Below are positions 21,122 through 31,906 of a DNA stretch of 64,000 bases, piece by piece. Source of the stretch: Calamus simplicifolius. Lineage: Eukaryota; Streptophyta; Magnoliopsida; Arecales; Arecaceae. The stretch covers positions 945,274 to 1,009,273 of the forward strand of contig UESW01004379.1 in assembly GCA_900491605.1 (NCBI GenBank), read 5' to 3'. A program made the translations under genes and the position numbers. A model generated the notes under the pieces. It was not told where the DNA came from. It did not search any database and saw nothing but the letters and a program-made list of their open reading frames with translations. Within the stretch, counting starts at the first letter, position 1. Each line of letters begins with the position of its first letter.

Positions 21122-22692
21122 ATGGCTCCCAAGGAGAAGGCCGTCGCTAGAGATGATGATTGTGCCAATCTTCGCCGGAAGTCTTCCACGTCTTCTACTC
21201 AAATCAACTCCCTACTTGCTTCAAAATCATTTGTTCATGGGAGGTTAGTAGACTTTAACTTTTTAGAGCAAGAAGGATTCAAAATTGGTAATCTGTTAGT
21301 TAAACAAGGATGGGATAAGCTTTTATCTACCAAAAGACCCATTTATCCTAAACTTATTAGAGAATTTTATGAAAATATTTCTTTTGGTAATGGAACTATC
21401 TCTTCCATTGTGAAAATGACTAAAATAAACCTAGATGGTAAAACACTAGGGTCTGCTTTGAAAATTCCATCTGAAGGTTTCCTAGAGATTCTTCCTAGTG
21501 AACGCGGATATAAGATTGGCCTAATCCTTAATATAGATGATACTGAAGCTAGTAAGATTGAAACATTAGATGCAAATATGTTATCTGTTGAAAACCGGCT
21601 TTTCCATAGTATCATTGCTAAGATTCTCGCCCCTCATGCTGGATCATTTAATGTGGTAAACGATAGGGACATTTGCATAATGTATGATATCTTAATGGAA
21701 GACCCTGTAGATTTACCTGAATTAATGATAACTGTTATAAGAGAATCTATGTCCAAAGCTAAGGCTGCTTTGCCCTACAGAATGTTTCTCACTTATGTTT
21801 TTGAATTTTTCAATGTCAAACTTAAAGGAGAAACTACAGTTCATTACATCACTCTGACGTTTTTAATGCTCATTTACTACACCGTATGGATTTTGCTAAG
21901 AGGGATGGTATTTGGTTAAAAATTAGATCTAGAATAGGACAATCTAGTATGCCACCTCCTACTGTGAATCATCCTGCCTGTTTCCCTCAAAACTTTTTCA
22001 CTTATAACTTCAGCCAACCTAATCCATATCTTGCTGCTATGACAGCTGATCAAAATCCTTTTCTTCCTGATCCATCCGAAATCAATGCTTCTGGAACATC
22101 TTTTCGCCATGACAACCCTGCTCGTCTTATTCCAACTGTTAGATTATGTGATAATCAACTCCGTCATATTATCAATGAATTGACACTTGCCACTTCTAGT
22201 CGAAGCTCTGGTGACAGTGCTTCTTCCATCAATGATCAGACTCTTGTACCATATATCTCCTCTGTTTTTGAAAACATGTCTGAATTTAAACTCATTCTTG
22301 AAAGGCTTGTTCATAATGTGAACATTCTTAATGGGAGAGTCTTTCACCACAACGAATCTGTTATGGAACGCATTCTGAAGGAGGTAAATTTACTTAAAAG
22401 CAAGCTTGAAAACTTTGAGACTAAGGCTGAGTGGGTAGAGTATCAAATGAGATCGAACCAAACCCAGACCCGGGATGCAGCAAATGCAGTTGACCATTGG
22501 ACTGGAACCATCTCTAGGCTGAACCAACTCATGGAGTTTCTCATCACTAGTTCAGCAGCGTCTGCGCCTGATGCCTCTTTCTCTCATCCATACCTTTTCA
22601 CTCCACCAGCACGGCCTTCCTCCGTCAAGCCTGAATCGTCAAGCAAGCCAAATGTTTCAGTGCATATTTCTTCATCTGATGACGACAAGTGA
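21122..22692 (+). pseudogene. Env-like gene of element D, single-base deletion
   Basis: The ATG at 21122 begins MAPKEKAVARDDD. The N-terminal part (to about 21840) is open and has VDFNFLEQEGFKIGN and ENRLFHSIIAKILAP, homologous to the env-like ORFs of B and C but diverged. One G is missing near 21844 relative to E (CAGTTCATTA against CAGTTGCATTA), shifting the frame. The rest stays open in another frame (21886-22692) to a Ser-rich, acidic end (HISSSDDDK). The C-terminal half is Pro/Ser-rich with a probable coiled coil (about 22360-22540). No signal peptide or membrane span is seen in the distal half. Confidence 0.75.
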
Positions 22693-23128
22693 TTGTACTT
22701 AACTTATATGTTTTGTAGTTTTTGAACAAACTTGTTGTGCTCGTTTATGTTTACACTCTATGACTTAGAACAATGACATGTAATATCTATTGTCTTGTAC
22801 TGATCTGCATGACTGTTTTAAGTATGGTTATGTAATGAATGTTAACATCTCTTTGATCCTTTATGCTTAAAGTTATTGCAAGACTCTTCAAACTTCTTTT
22901 TGATTAATGACAAAAAGGGGGAGAAGAATGTTGCTTGCATACATTAAGGAATGGAGTAAAATAGTAACTCCATATATTCAGGGGGAGAAAAGAAAAAGAT
23001 TTCACTTATTTATTTTGACACGGGGAGAAATTAATGTTTTCTGATTACTCCTGTTTACTTATTAAACTTTCATATATACACTTGTTCTTTATTTGCTTAA
23101 AGGTTTTGTCATCATCAAAAGGAGAGAT
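22693..23128 (+). other. 3' untranslated region of element D with multiple polypurine tracts
   Basis: AAAAAGGGGGAGAAG (about 22912), CAGGGGGAGAAAAG (about 22980), ACGGGGAGAAA (about 23020) and AAAAGGAGAGA (23117-23127) form the series of purine tracts typical of Sireviruses. The final tract is one G-block shorter than in E. Confidence 0.7.
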
Positions 23129-23284
23129 TGTTGACCCCAGATTAATTTTGATGATTACAAAATAAATTAAGCAATTCTAAGATTGATACAGGAAAGTTCG
23201 GTCGCCTTGCAAGTAAGTATCTTCATGCAAAATCGACTGGTAAGAAAGTACTTCATTTAATTTGCTTTGAATATGATTATTAGC

Positions 23285-24260
23285 CTTGGAGTTAACTGGT
23301 TAGTTAGCTTGTTAGTCTATTTAGCTAATTGGCACGACTTTCAGCTAGCTGGGAAAGTTTCACAGTGTATAGGCCGAACCGTCTTGCAATTTAGCTAGCT
23401 GTCTAGCTAGCTTGTTAGCTAGCTGAAGTTTCTTCAGCTAACTAAATCACTTGTCTCAGTAAGATGGCCGAACGTCACTTTATTTTAGCTAACTGGTGAG
23501 TTAGCTTGTTATCTAGCTGGAGCCCTTTCAGCTAACTAAAATTCCTGTCACAGTTGATTGGCCGAATGTCACTTTATTTCAGCTAACTGGTGAGTTAGTT
23601 TGTTAGCTAGCTGAAGCTTTTTTCAGCTAACTAAGGAACTTTTCTCAAGTGCCTGGCCGAACATCCCTTTATTTTAGTTAACTAGTGAGCTAGCTGGTTA
23701 GCTAGCTTGAATTCCTTTCAGCTAACTAAAAATCCTGTTACAGTGGTTCGGCCGAACACCCTTCCATTTTAGCTAGCTGGCTGGATGTCTTGTTAGTTAA
23801 CTGTAACTCCTTCTAGCTAGCTGACGTTTCTTTTAGTTAACTGCTTAGCTAACTATTTCATCCTGGAGCTAACTGGTTAGCTAACTATTTTTTACAGGGA
23901 ATGTTGCAGCCGAATGGATTTAAATTTTAGTTAACTGGAGAGCTAGCTGCCGGTTGGCTAGTTAGCTGGAGAGTTAGCTACTTTATTCAGTTGACTGGCT
24001 GCCTTTTTGCTCAGTTAGCTGGAGAGCTAACTAAGCTGGACGGATAACATAGTATTTTTGCTTCTAGTTAGCTCGTGAGCTAACTGGCCATTCTTTAGTT
24101 AGCTAATCAGCTAACTAGCTATCCTATCTCTCCTGTAGCCGTTTGGATTTCAAATGGAGTTAGCTGGCGAGTTATCTGCCGAGCTAACTAACGTGTTGTC
24201 CTAGAAAGGTTCTTTTGCTATGTTCTCTCTGGTTAGCTAACTGATTAGCTAGCTTGGGGT
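23285..24260. repeat. Palindrome array in LTR D/E (GTTAGCTAAC-like)
   Basis: About 1 kb is densely filled with variants of the palindrome GTTAGCTAAC (TTAGCTAGCT, AGCTAACTGG, GTTAGTTAGC and others), interspersed with GGCCGAA-type spacers. Exact copies lie near 23876 and 24231. Spacing is irregular, so this is not a simple tandem satellite. It occupies the same position upstream of the TATA box as the GAGTCGACTC array of A/B/C, but the word is unrelated. Confidence 0.8.
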
Positions 24261-24546
24261 TATTACTTTACTCTTGGACGATGGCATTCATTTCTTAGCT
24301 ACCTGGAGCTTCTTTCTTTCAATCCACCGCCGCCTAAAGAGTTTTCTTTCTCTCTTTCTCTCTCTATTGCTATTTCAAGCTATAGTTAACTTTTGATTTT
24401 TGGATTTTTACAGTGCTCATCCTTCCTCAAATGGAGATATGCATTCAATGCTTAAGGGAAACATGTTTAACGGTTATATTTTCTTCCCGTTATTATTTCC
24501 ATTTATTTCTTATGTATCTAACGGATATTTTCTTGTTAGAGATGGT

Positions 24547-24555
24547 TATAAATAG
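24547..24555 (+). promoter_or_regulatory. TATA box of LTR D/E (first copy)
   Basis: TATAAATAG lies about 290 bp after the palindrome array. The second LTR has the identical box at 33325-33333. Confidence 0.7.
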
Positions 24556-24874
24556 CTGGGATTAGAAGCACACCCTGACGATGAATTTTGAAAAGAAATT
24601 TCAAAGAGAGAAAAATCCAAGAAAAGAGCCTTCATTAAATATTTGTTGAGTGGTTGCTGTGCATTCAAGCTCATTCCTTGCTCCGAAAGGTCGTCCGAAT
24701 CATTGAAGCTTTTCAAGCATTCAAGACTTCAGCTGCTCCAACCGAGTTCATTTATTGCTGAGTTTATTGCTTCAAAAAGTTGTAAAGTATATTCTGAATA
24801 TTTGCTCTTTGTAGGAGCTTCTTCTTTACATACTCTGATTATCTTGTAAAAGGGTTAGTGAACCCTGGTTTGTT

Positions 24875-25040
24875 GGCTTCCTTGTGCCATTTAAACAAGA
24901 GGACTAGCCTAGGTTTGGCTAGGGGTTCTTGGCTTCCTTGTGCCGTGAAACAAGAGGACTAGCCTAGGTTTGGCTAGGGGTTTTTGGCTGCCTTGTGCCG
25001 TATAAACAAGAGGGCTAGCCTGGTTCGACTAGAGGTTGTA
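24875..25040 (+). repeat. Three direct repeats in U5 of LTR D/E
   Basis: Units of about 55 bp begin at 24875, 24931 and 24986. Each starts GGCTTCCTTGTGCC (third copy GGCTGCC) and contains AACAAGAGG.CTAGCCT and a GGCTAGGGG-like end. The copy in the other LTR is at 33653-33818. Confidence 0.8.
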
Positions 25041-25292
25041 ATTGTTGTGATACGATTAGTGGAATTCCCAAAGGTTTTGGGGAGTGGATGTAGGTGCTGA
25101 GTTTGGCACCGAACCACTATAAATTTCTGTGTGTTTGTGATTGCTTGTTTTTGTGTTGATATTATTCTGTGCACTCCACTTCACCGCTACAAATCAAAAT
25201 TAGGGTTGAAAGCACATTTATCTGCATAGAAATTAAATTTTTAAAATAACCCAATTCACCCCCCTCTTGGGTTACTACATCTGGGCAACAAG

Positions 25293-25304
25293 TGGTATCA
25301 GAGT
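25293..25304 (+). other. Primer binding site of element E
   Basis: TGGTATCAGAGT lies two bases inside the 5' LTR. It matches the initiator-Met tRNA end except for its last base, where B has TGGTATCAGAGC. Confidence 0.8.
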
Positions 25305-25365
25305 AGGTTGCTCTTGATTTCTATAGCTTTGATTAGCTTGGAGCCAAAGATTAATAGTAATCCCA

Positions 25366-26410
25366 ATGAGTTCCATGTTGATTGAGGGATAATCAACTAA
25401 TTGACCACCTTTGTTCAATGGAACAAACTACACATATTGGAAAGCTTGAATGAAAATCTTCATTCAAGCACTAGATTATGATTTATGGGCAATCATAATT
25501 AATGGACCTCACACACCCACTATTATGATTGAAAATGTCAATATTGCTAAACCTGAATCTGAATGGGATGAGCAAGATAAGAAATTAGCTCAATTAAATG
25601 CTAAGGCTATGAATGTTTTTTATTGCTCGCTTGATGCAAATGAGTTTAATTGCATATCTAGATGTATGTTTGCTAAGAAATATGGGATAGACTTGAAGTC
25701 ACCCATGAGGGTACAAATCAAATCAAAGAATCCAAAATAAATATGCTTGTTCATAAGTATGAATTATTTAAGATGGACCCTGCTGAAAATATCAATGATA
25801 TGTTTACTAGATTTACTGATATCATTAATGGTTTGAAAAGTTTGGAAAAATCTTATGCTAACAGTGATCTAGTTAGAAAAATTTTAAGATCTTTACCTAG
25901 ATCATGGGAAGCAAAAGTGACTGCTATACAAGAAGCAAAAGATCTCAACAACTTATCACTTGAAGAGTTGGTTCTTTGATGACTCACGAACTTCAACAAC
26001 GACAACATATTGATGAAGATGATTCAAAGAAGAGAAGGAACATGGCATTGAAGAGTGCAACTCAAGAAGATGAGAGTGAAGAAACCTCAAGTGATAGTGA
26101 GAAAGATGATGATATGGCACTTATTTCAAGAAAATTTAAGAAGTTCATGAAGAAAAAGAGATTTGGAAAAAGAAAGCATTTTGTCAAAGGAGATCATAAC
26201 AAAGATAAGGAAAAGAGTGAACCTCCAACATGCTATGAGTGTAAGAAGCCTGGACACATCAGACCAGATTGTCCACTATTAAAGAAGGCATCTAGAAAAA
26301 TAAAGAAAAAGGCAATGATGGCCACTTGGAGCGACAGTGAAGCTACAAGTTTAGAAAATGAAGAGAAAACTGAAGTTGCTAATGTTTGCTTCATGGCTGA
26401 TAATGATGAG
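25366..26410 (+). pseudogene. gag of element E, several stops
   Basis: The likely start is ATG 25366, where MSSMLIEG precedes the conserved PPLFNGTNYTYWKA block, as in element B. A TAA (25390-25392) and two TGA codons interrupt the first 30 or so codons. Later parts are open in pieces: gag core 25450-25979 with a break at 25740, then 25976-26410 with the zinc knuckle CYECKKPGHIRPDC (26231-26272). A 6-base loss at about 25973 relative to D (GTTGGTTCTTTG against GTTGGTTGGTTCTTTG) is part of the frame change. Confidence 0.83.
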
Positions 26411-26434
26411 GTGTGTCTTGCAACCCAAGCAATT

Positions 26435-29400
26435 AAAAGACATTGGTACTTGGACAGCGGGTGCTCAAGACACATGACCGGTGATGAATCATAATTCATC
26501 ACTTTGGAAGCAAAAGATGGAGGTGTTGTTACTTTCGGTGATAATGGCCAAGGAAAAATAATTGGCATTGGAAAAATAGGTATCACACCTCATGCTTATA
26601 TTGATAATGTTTTGCTTGTGAAAGGACTGAAACACAATTTACTTAGTATTAGTCAATTATGTGACAAAGGATTTAATGTTATATTTGAATCGTCCTTATG
26701 CATTGTTAAAAATCCTGCTAATGAAAACATGAGATTTGTTGGTCAAAGGCATGGTAATGTATACATTGTTAATTTAAATGATTTGCATGATCAGAATGTT
26801 GATTGCCTAGTTGCTACTAACAATAAAACTGATAATAGTTAGTTATGGCATCGTAGGCTAGCTCATGCAAGCATGGATTTACTATCTAAATTAATTAAAA
26901 AGGATTTAGTACATGGTTTGCCAAAACTTGTTTTTGAAAAAGATAAGATTTGCAATGCTTGTCAATTTGGAAAACAAACCCGAGTTTCTTTTAAATCAAA
27001 GAATTTTATTTCAACCACTAGACCATTGGAGCTCTTGCACATGGATTTATTCGGTCCTATAAGAACCACTAGTCTACGAGGTAAAAGATACGGTTTCATT
27101 ATTATTGATGATTTCTATCGCTTTACATGGGTTTTATTTCTATCTAGTAAAGACGAAGCATTTTCAGCATTTCAAAAATTATTTAAAAAATTACAAATGA
27201 AAACAATTCTTTTGTTTTATCAATACAAAGTGATCATGAAAAGAATTTGAAAATAAATCTTTTGAAGAATTTTGTAATGAAAATGGAATTGAACATAATT
27301 TTTCTGCACCAAGAACACCACAACAAAATGGAGTAGTTGAAAGAAAGAATAGAACATTAGAGGAAATGGCGCGTACCATGTTGTGTGAAAGCAATCTTCC
27401 TAAATATTTTTGGGCAGAAGCTATTAACACTGCATGTTATATTTTAAATCGTGCATTAATCAGACCTATTTTGAAAAAGACTCCATATGAACTTTGGAAA
27501 GAAGAAAACCTAATATAAGTTACTTTCATATTTTTGGATGTCGATATTTTGTATTAAATAATAAAAAATCAAACCTTGATAAATTTGACGCTAAGTCTGA
27601 TGAAAGAATTTTTCTCGGATATTCTTTACATAGTAGAGCTTTTAGAATATTTAACAAAAAGACTTTAGTAGTTGAAGAATCAATTCATGTTATCTTTGAT
27701 GAATCTAATGATCTTCCATCAAGGAAGGGCAAAGGTATAAATGATGCAGATGACATTGAAGATCAATTCAAAGACATCACATTAAAGGACAAGAACGATA
27801 CACAAGAAGTAAGTGAAGAAGAGAACGCTGACCTACCTGAAGCCTCACAAGGTAATGATGAATTTGAAAGAGGATGGAGGTATGTTCTTAGTCACCCTAA
27901 AGATCTAATTATTGGTGATCCTTCTCAAGGAGTGAGAACTAGATCATCATTTAGAGATGCATGTAATAATTTAGCATTTGTATCTAAAATTGAACCTAAA
28001 TGTTATTATAATGCTAAAAATGATGTTGATTGGATTAATGCCATGCATGAGGAACTTAACCAATTTGAAAGAAATCATGTTTGGACTCTTATTGAAAGAC
28101 CTCATGATCATCAAATTATTGGAACTAAATGGGTATATAGAAACAAATTAGATGAACATGGTAATATAATTAGAAATAAGGCAAAATTAGTAGCTAAAGG
28201 TTATAATCAAGAAGAGGGAATTGATTTTGATGAAACTTATGCCCCTGTTGCTAGATTAAAAGCCATTAGATTACTTCTTGCTTATGCTTGTTATATGAAT
28301 TTTAAATTATATCAATGGATGTTAAAAGCACTTTCTTAAATGGATATATTGCTGAACAAGTTTTTGTGGAACAACCACCCGGATTTGAAAATCATTTGTT
28401 TCCAAATCACGTTTTCAAATTAAACAAAGCTTTGTATGGTTTGAAACAAGCCCCCAGGCATGGTATGAAAGATTAAGCAAATTCTTGATTAGTAATAATT
28501 TTATTCGAGGAACTGTGGATATAACTTTATTTATTAAAAGATAAATAAAGATATATTAGTTATTCAAATCTATGTTGATGATATCATATTTGTGCAAAGA
28601 CTTTGCTAAGCTTATGCAGGGAGAGTTCGAGATGAGTATGATGGGTGAGCTGACCTACTTCCTCGGACTTCAAATTAAACAAAGCAAAGATGGGATCTTC
28701 ATAAGCCAATCCAAATATACCAAATAAATGATCAAGAAGTTTGGCATGGAGACATCCAAGAGTATCGGTACCCCTATGAGCTCATCATGTAGACTTGAAT
28801 CTCATAATTTTAAAAAATCTGTTGATTTAAAATTATATAGAGGCATGATTGGATCATTATTATATTTAACTACTAGTAGGCCAGATATTTTATTTAGTGT
28901 TTGCATGTGTGCTAGATATCAAAAAAATCCTAAAGAATCACACTTGCTTGCCGTTAAAAGAATATTTAAATATTTAAATGGAATAATCAATTTGGGTATA
29001 TGGTATGATAAACAATCTAGCATTGACTTAATAGGATACACTGACTCAGACTTTGCTGGATGTAAATTAGATAGAAAATCAACCACTGGAACTTGCCAGT
29101 TTCTAGGTGTTAACTTAATTTCATGGTTTAGCAAAAAGCAAACTTCAGTAGCACTATCTACGGCCGAGGCCGAGTATATTGCAGCTAGGAGTTGCTGTGC
29201 TCTAATCTTGTGGATTAAGCAACAACTAGAAGATTATGGTATTAAACAAAAAGCTATTCCTATAAAATGTGATAATACAAGTGCAATTAGTTTAACTAAA
29301 AATCCTATTCAACATTCCAGAACTAAACATATTGAAATAAGACATCATTTCATTAGAGATCATGTTAACAATGGAAATATTGTTATTAAATTTTTAAATA

Positions 29401-29498
29401 CTGAAAAACAAATTGCTGATATTTTTACTAAGCCACTTGATGAAACCAAATTTTATGAAATCAGAAAAGAATTAGGGATGCTTGATCCAACCATTTAA
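26435..29498 (+). pseudogene. pol of element E (PR-IN-RT-RNase H), degraded
   Basis: Protease DSGCSRHMTG is at about 26455, with a stop at 26492-26494 (CAA to TAA). The integrase zinc finger is intact here (CNACQFGKQ, about 26952), and PQQNGVVERKNRTLEE is kept (about 27325). Deletions near 27190-27250 break the frame around the second catalytic Asp. RT (27494-28339) has a frame loss at about 28316. YVDD is at about 28572, followed by a deletion of about 19 bp between TTTG repeats relative to D. RNase H (28728-29498) is open to the end, with GYTDSDFAGCKLD and ALSTAEAEY. It therefore keeps residues that D has lost, and the reverse. Confidence 0.87.
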
Positions 29499-29896
29499 GG
29501 AATCATTTGATGAAGTGATATGAAATCTAAAAGTTATGACATCTTTAAATCACATCAATCAAATGAATTTCATGTCAAAATTAATTGCCTTTATGACTTT
29601 TCAAATTAATAAAAGGCATGTTGTTTAAATTTCACCCAACCACCGGTCATTTAAAAGTTTTATTGATGGCAGCTAACTGACCAGGCAACCGAACAGTCAC
29701 CTGACTAGTTAACCATCAAACCCATTCTCTATATAAGCTTTTTCTCCTCACCTCTCCCTTCAAGATCAAGCCGTCTCCTTCAACTCTCCTCCAACCGAGC
29801 GTCTTCTCCTCTTTTCTATCACTTTCAATCGTCTCTTCATTCCTTCCATCAAATCCTTCCTACCATTCAACCTACTAATCTATCTAGAAGAAGTTG
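29499..29896 (+). promoter_or_regulatory. Pre-env promoter-like region of element E
   Basis: The arrangement is as in element D: LTR-type words (AGCTAACTG, TAGTTAACC) at about 29670-29715, TATA box TATATAAG at 29730-29737, then a C/T-rich leader of about 155 bp before the env-like ATG at 29897. The TATA box and leader are conserved between D and E although both env-like ORFs are broken. Confidence 0.5.
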
Positions 29897-31468
29897 ATGG
29901 CTCCCAAGAAGAAGGCCGTCGCTAGAGATGACGATTGTGCCAATCTTCGTCGGAAGTCTTCCACGTCTTCTACTTAAATCAACTCCCTACTTGCTTCAAA
30001 ATCATTTGTTCATGGAAGGTTAGTAGACTTTAACTTTTTAGAGCAAGAAGGATTCAAAATTGGTAATCTGTTAGTTAAACAAGGATGGGATAAGCTTTTA
30101 TCTACCAAAAGACCTATTTATCCTGAACTTATTAGAGAATTTTATGAAAATATTTCTTTTGGTAATGGAACTATCTCTTCCATTGTGAAAATGACTAAAA
30201 TAAACCTAGATGGTAAAACACTAGGGTCTGCTTTGAAAATTCCATCTGAAGGTTTCCTAGAGATTCTTCCTAGTGAACGCGGATATAAGATTGGCCTAAT
30301 CCTTAATATAGATGATACTGAAGCTAGTAAGATTGAAACATTAGATGCAAATATGTTATCTGTTGAAAACCGGCTTTTCCATAGTATCATTGCTAAGATT
30401 CTCGCCCCTCGTGCTAGATCATTTAATGTGATAAACGATAGGGACATTTGCATAATGTATGATATCTTAATGGAAGACCCTGTAGATTTACCTAAATTAA
30501 TGATAACTATTATGAGAGAATCTATGTCCAAAGCTAAGGCTGCTTTGCCCTATGGAATGTTTCTCACTTATGTTTTTGAATTTTTCAATGTCAAACTTAA
30601 AGGAGAAACTGCAGTTGCATTACATCACTCTAACGTTTTTAATGCTCATTTACTGCACCGTATCGATTTTGCTAAGAGGGATGGTATTTGGTTAAAAATT
30701 AGATCTAGAACAGGATAATCTAGTATGCCACCTCCTACTGTGAATCATCCTGCCTGTTCTCCTCAAAACTTTTTCACTTATGACTTCAGCCAACCTAATC
30801 CATATCTTGCTGCTATGACAGCTGATCAAAATCCTTTTCTTCCTGATCCACCCGAAATCAATGCTTCTGGAACTTCTTTTCGCCATGACAACCCTGCTCC
30901 TCCTATTCCAACTGTTAGATTATGTGATGATCAACTCCATCATATTATCAATGAATTGACACTTGCCACTTCTAGTCGAAGCTCTGGTGACAGTGCTTCT
31001 TCCGTCAATGATCAGACTCTTGTACCACATATCTCCTCTGTTTTTGAAAACATGTCTGAATTTAAACTCATTCTTGAAAGGCTTGTTCATGATGTGAACA
31101 TTCTTAATGGGAGAGTCTTTCACCACAACGAAACTGTTATGGAACGCATTCTGAAGGAGGTAAATTTACTTAAAAGCAAGCTTGAAAACTTTGAGACTAA
31201 GGCTGAGTGGGTAGAGTATCAAATGAGATCGAACCAGACCCAGACCCGGGATGCAGCAAATGCAGTTGACCATTGGACTGGAACCATCTCTAGGCTGAAC
31301 CAACTCATGGAGTTTCTCATCACTAGTTCAGTAGTGTCTGCGCCTGATGCCTCTTTCTCTCATCCACACCTTTTCACTCCACCGGCACGGCCTTCCTCCG
31401 TCAAGCCTGAATCATCAAGCAAGCCAAATGTTTTAGTGCATATTTCTTCATCTGATGACGACAAGTGA
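29897..31468 (+). pseudogene. Env-like gene of element E, two in-frame stops
   Basis: The ATG at 29897 begins MAPKKKAVARDDD. TAA at 29975-29977 and TAA at 30716-30718 both replace CAA codons that are present in D. Apart from these, the frame is continuous to the end (HISSSDDDK at 31468). It keeps the G that is missing in D, so the frame D has lost is still visible here. Domain layout is as in D: conserved N-terminal globular part, Pro/Ser-rich middle, coiled-coil-like segment and acidic tail. Confidence 0.75.
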
Positions 31469-31906
31469 TTGTACTTAACTTATATGTTTTGTAGTTTTTG
31501 AACAAACTTGTTGTGCTCGTTTATGTTTACACTCTATGACTTAGAACAATGACATGTAATATCTATTGTCTTGTACTGATCTGCATGACTGTTTTAAGTA
31601 TGGTTATGTAATGAATGTTAACATCTCCTTGATCCTTTATGCTTAAAGTTATTGCAAGACTCTTCAAACTTCTTTTTGATTAATGACAAAAAGGGGGAGA
31701 AGAATGTTGCTTGCATACATTAAGGAATGGAGTAAAATAGTAACTCCATATATTCAGGGGGAGAAAAGAAAAAGATTTCACTTATTTATTTTGACAGGGG
31801 GAGAAATTAATGTTTTCTGATTACTCCTGTTTACTTATTAAACTTCCATATATACACTTGTTCTTTATTTTCTTAAAGGTTTTGTCATTATCAAAAAGGG
31901 GGAGAT
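31469..31906 (+). other. 3' untranslated region of element E with multiple polypurine tracts
   Basis: Purine tracts AAAAAGGGGGAGAAG (about 31690), CAGGGGGAGAAAAG (about 31756), CAGGGGGAGAAAT (about 31795) and the LTR-proximal AAAAAGGGGGAGA (31893-31905) form the series. The last is the intact version of the one shortened in D. Confidence 0.7.

Larger units (their letters stand above)
16945..23128 (+). mobile_element. Sirevirus-type copia element D, internal region without 5' end
   Basis: This plus-strand copia body begins in the middle of gag at the junction with gypsy gag and lacks a 5' LTR, PBS and first third of gag. It runs through zinc knuckle, PR, IN, RT, RH, a pre-env promoter-like spacer, the env-like gene and polypurine tracts to the LTR at 23129. 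It is nearly identical to element E downstream, in the same order and orientation, with different point lesions. Confidence 0.87.
23129..25290 (+). mobile_element. LTR shared by elements D (3') and E (5')
   Basis: This 2162-bp LTR starts TGTTGACCCC and ends CTGGGCAACA. It is preceded by the polypurine tract of D and followed directly by the PBS of E, so it serves both. It has exactly the same length as the LTR at 31907-34068. Contents: a palindrome array (about 23285-24260), a TATA box (24547-24555), three 55-bp direct repeats (24875-25040) and the U5 box (25081-25123). Confidence 0.9.
25291..31906 (+). mobile_element. Sirevirus-type copia element E, internal region
   Basis: This full internal region lies between the two 2162-bp LTRs: PBS (25293-25304), gag, PR, IN, RT, RH, pre-env promoter-like region, env-like gene and polypurine tracts. 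Element plus LTRs spans 23129-34068 (10.9 kb), normal for Sireviruses. Many point stops and small deletions make it non-autonomous. Confidence 0.9.

Noticed and set aside
23285..24260. CRISPR-like or classic tandem satellite interpretation of the palindrome array
   Set aside because: Spacing and unit are irregular, there are no constant spacers, and the array is part of an LTR present twice.
24643..24849. 68-codon ORF present in both D/E LTRs (also 33421-33627)
   Set aside because: It recurs only because the LTRs are copies. It sits in the R/U5 leader and shows no known motif.
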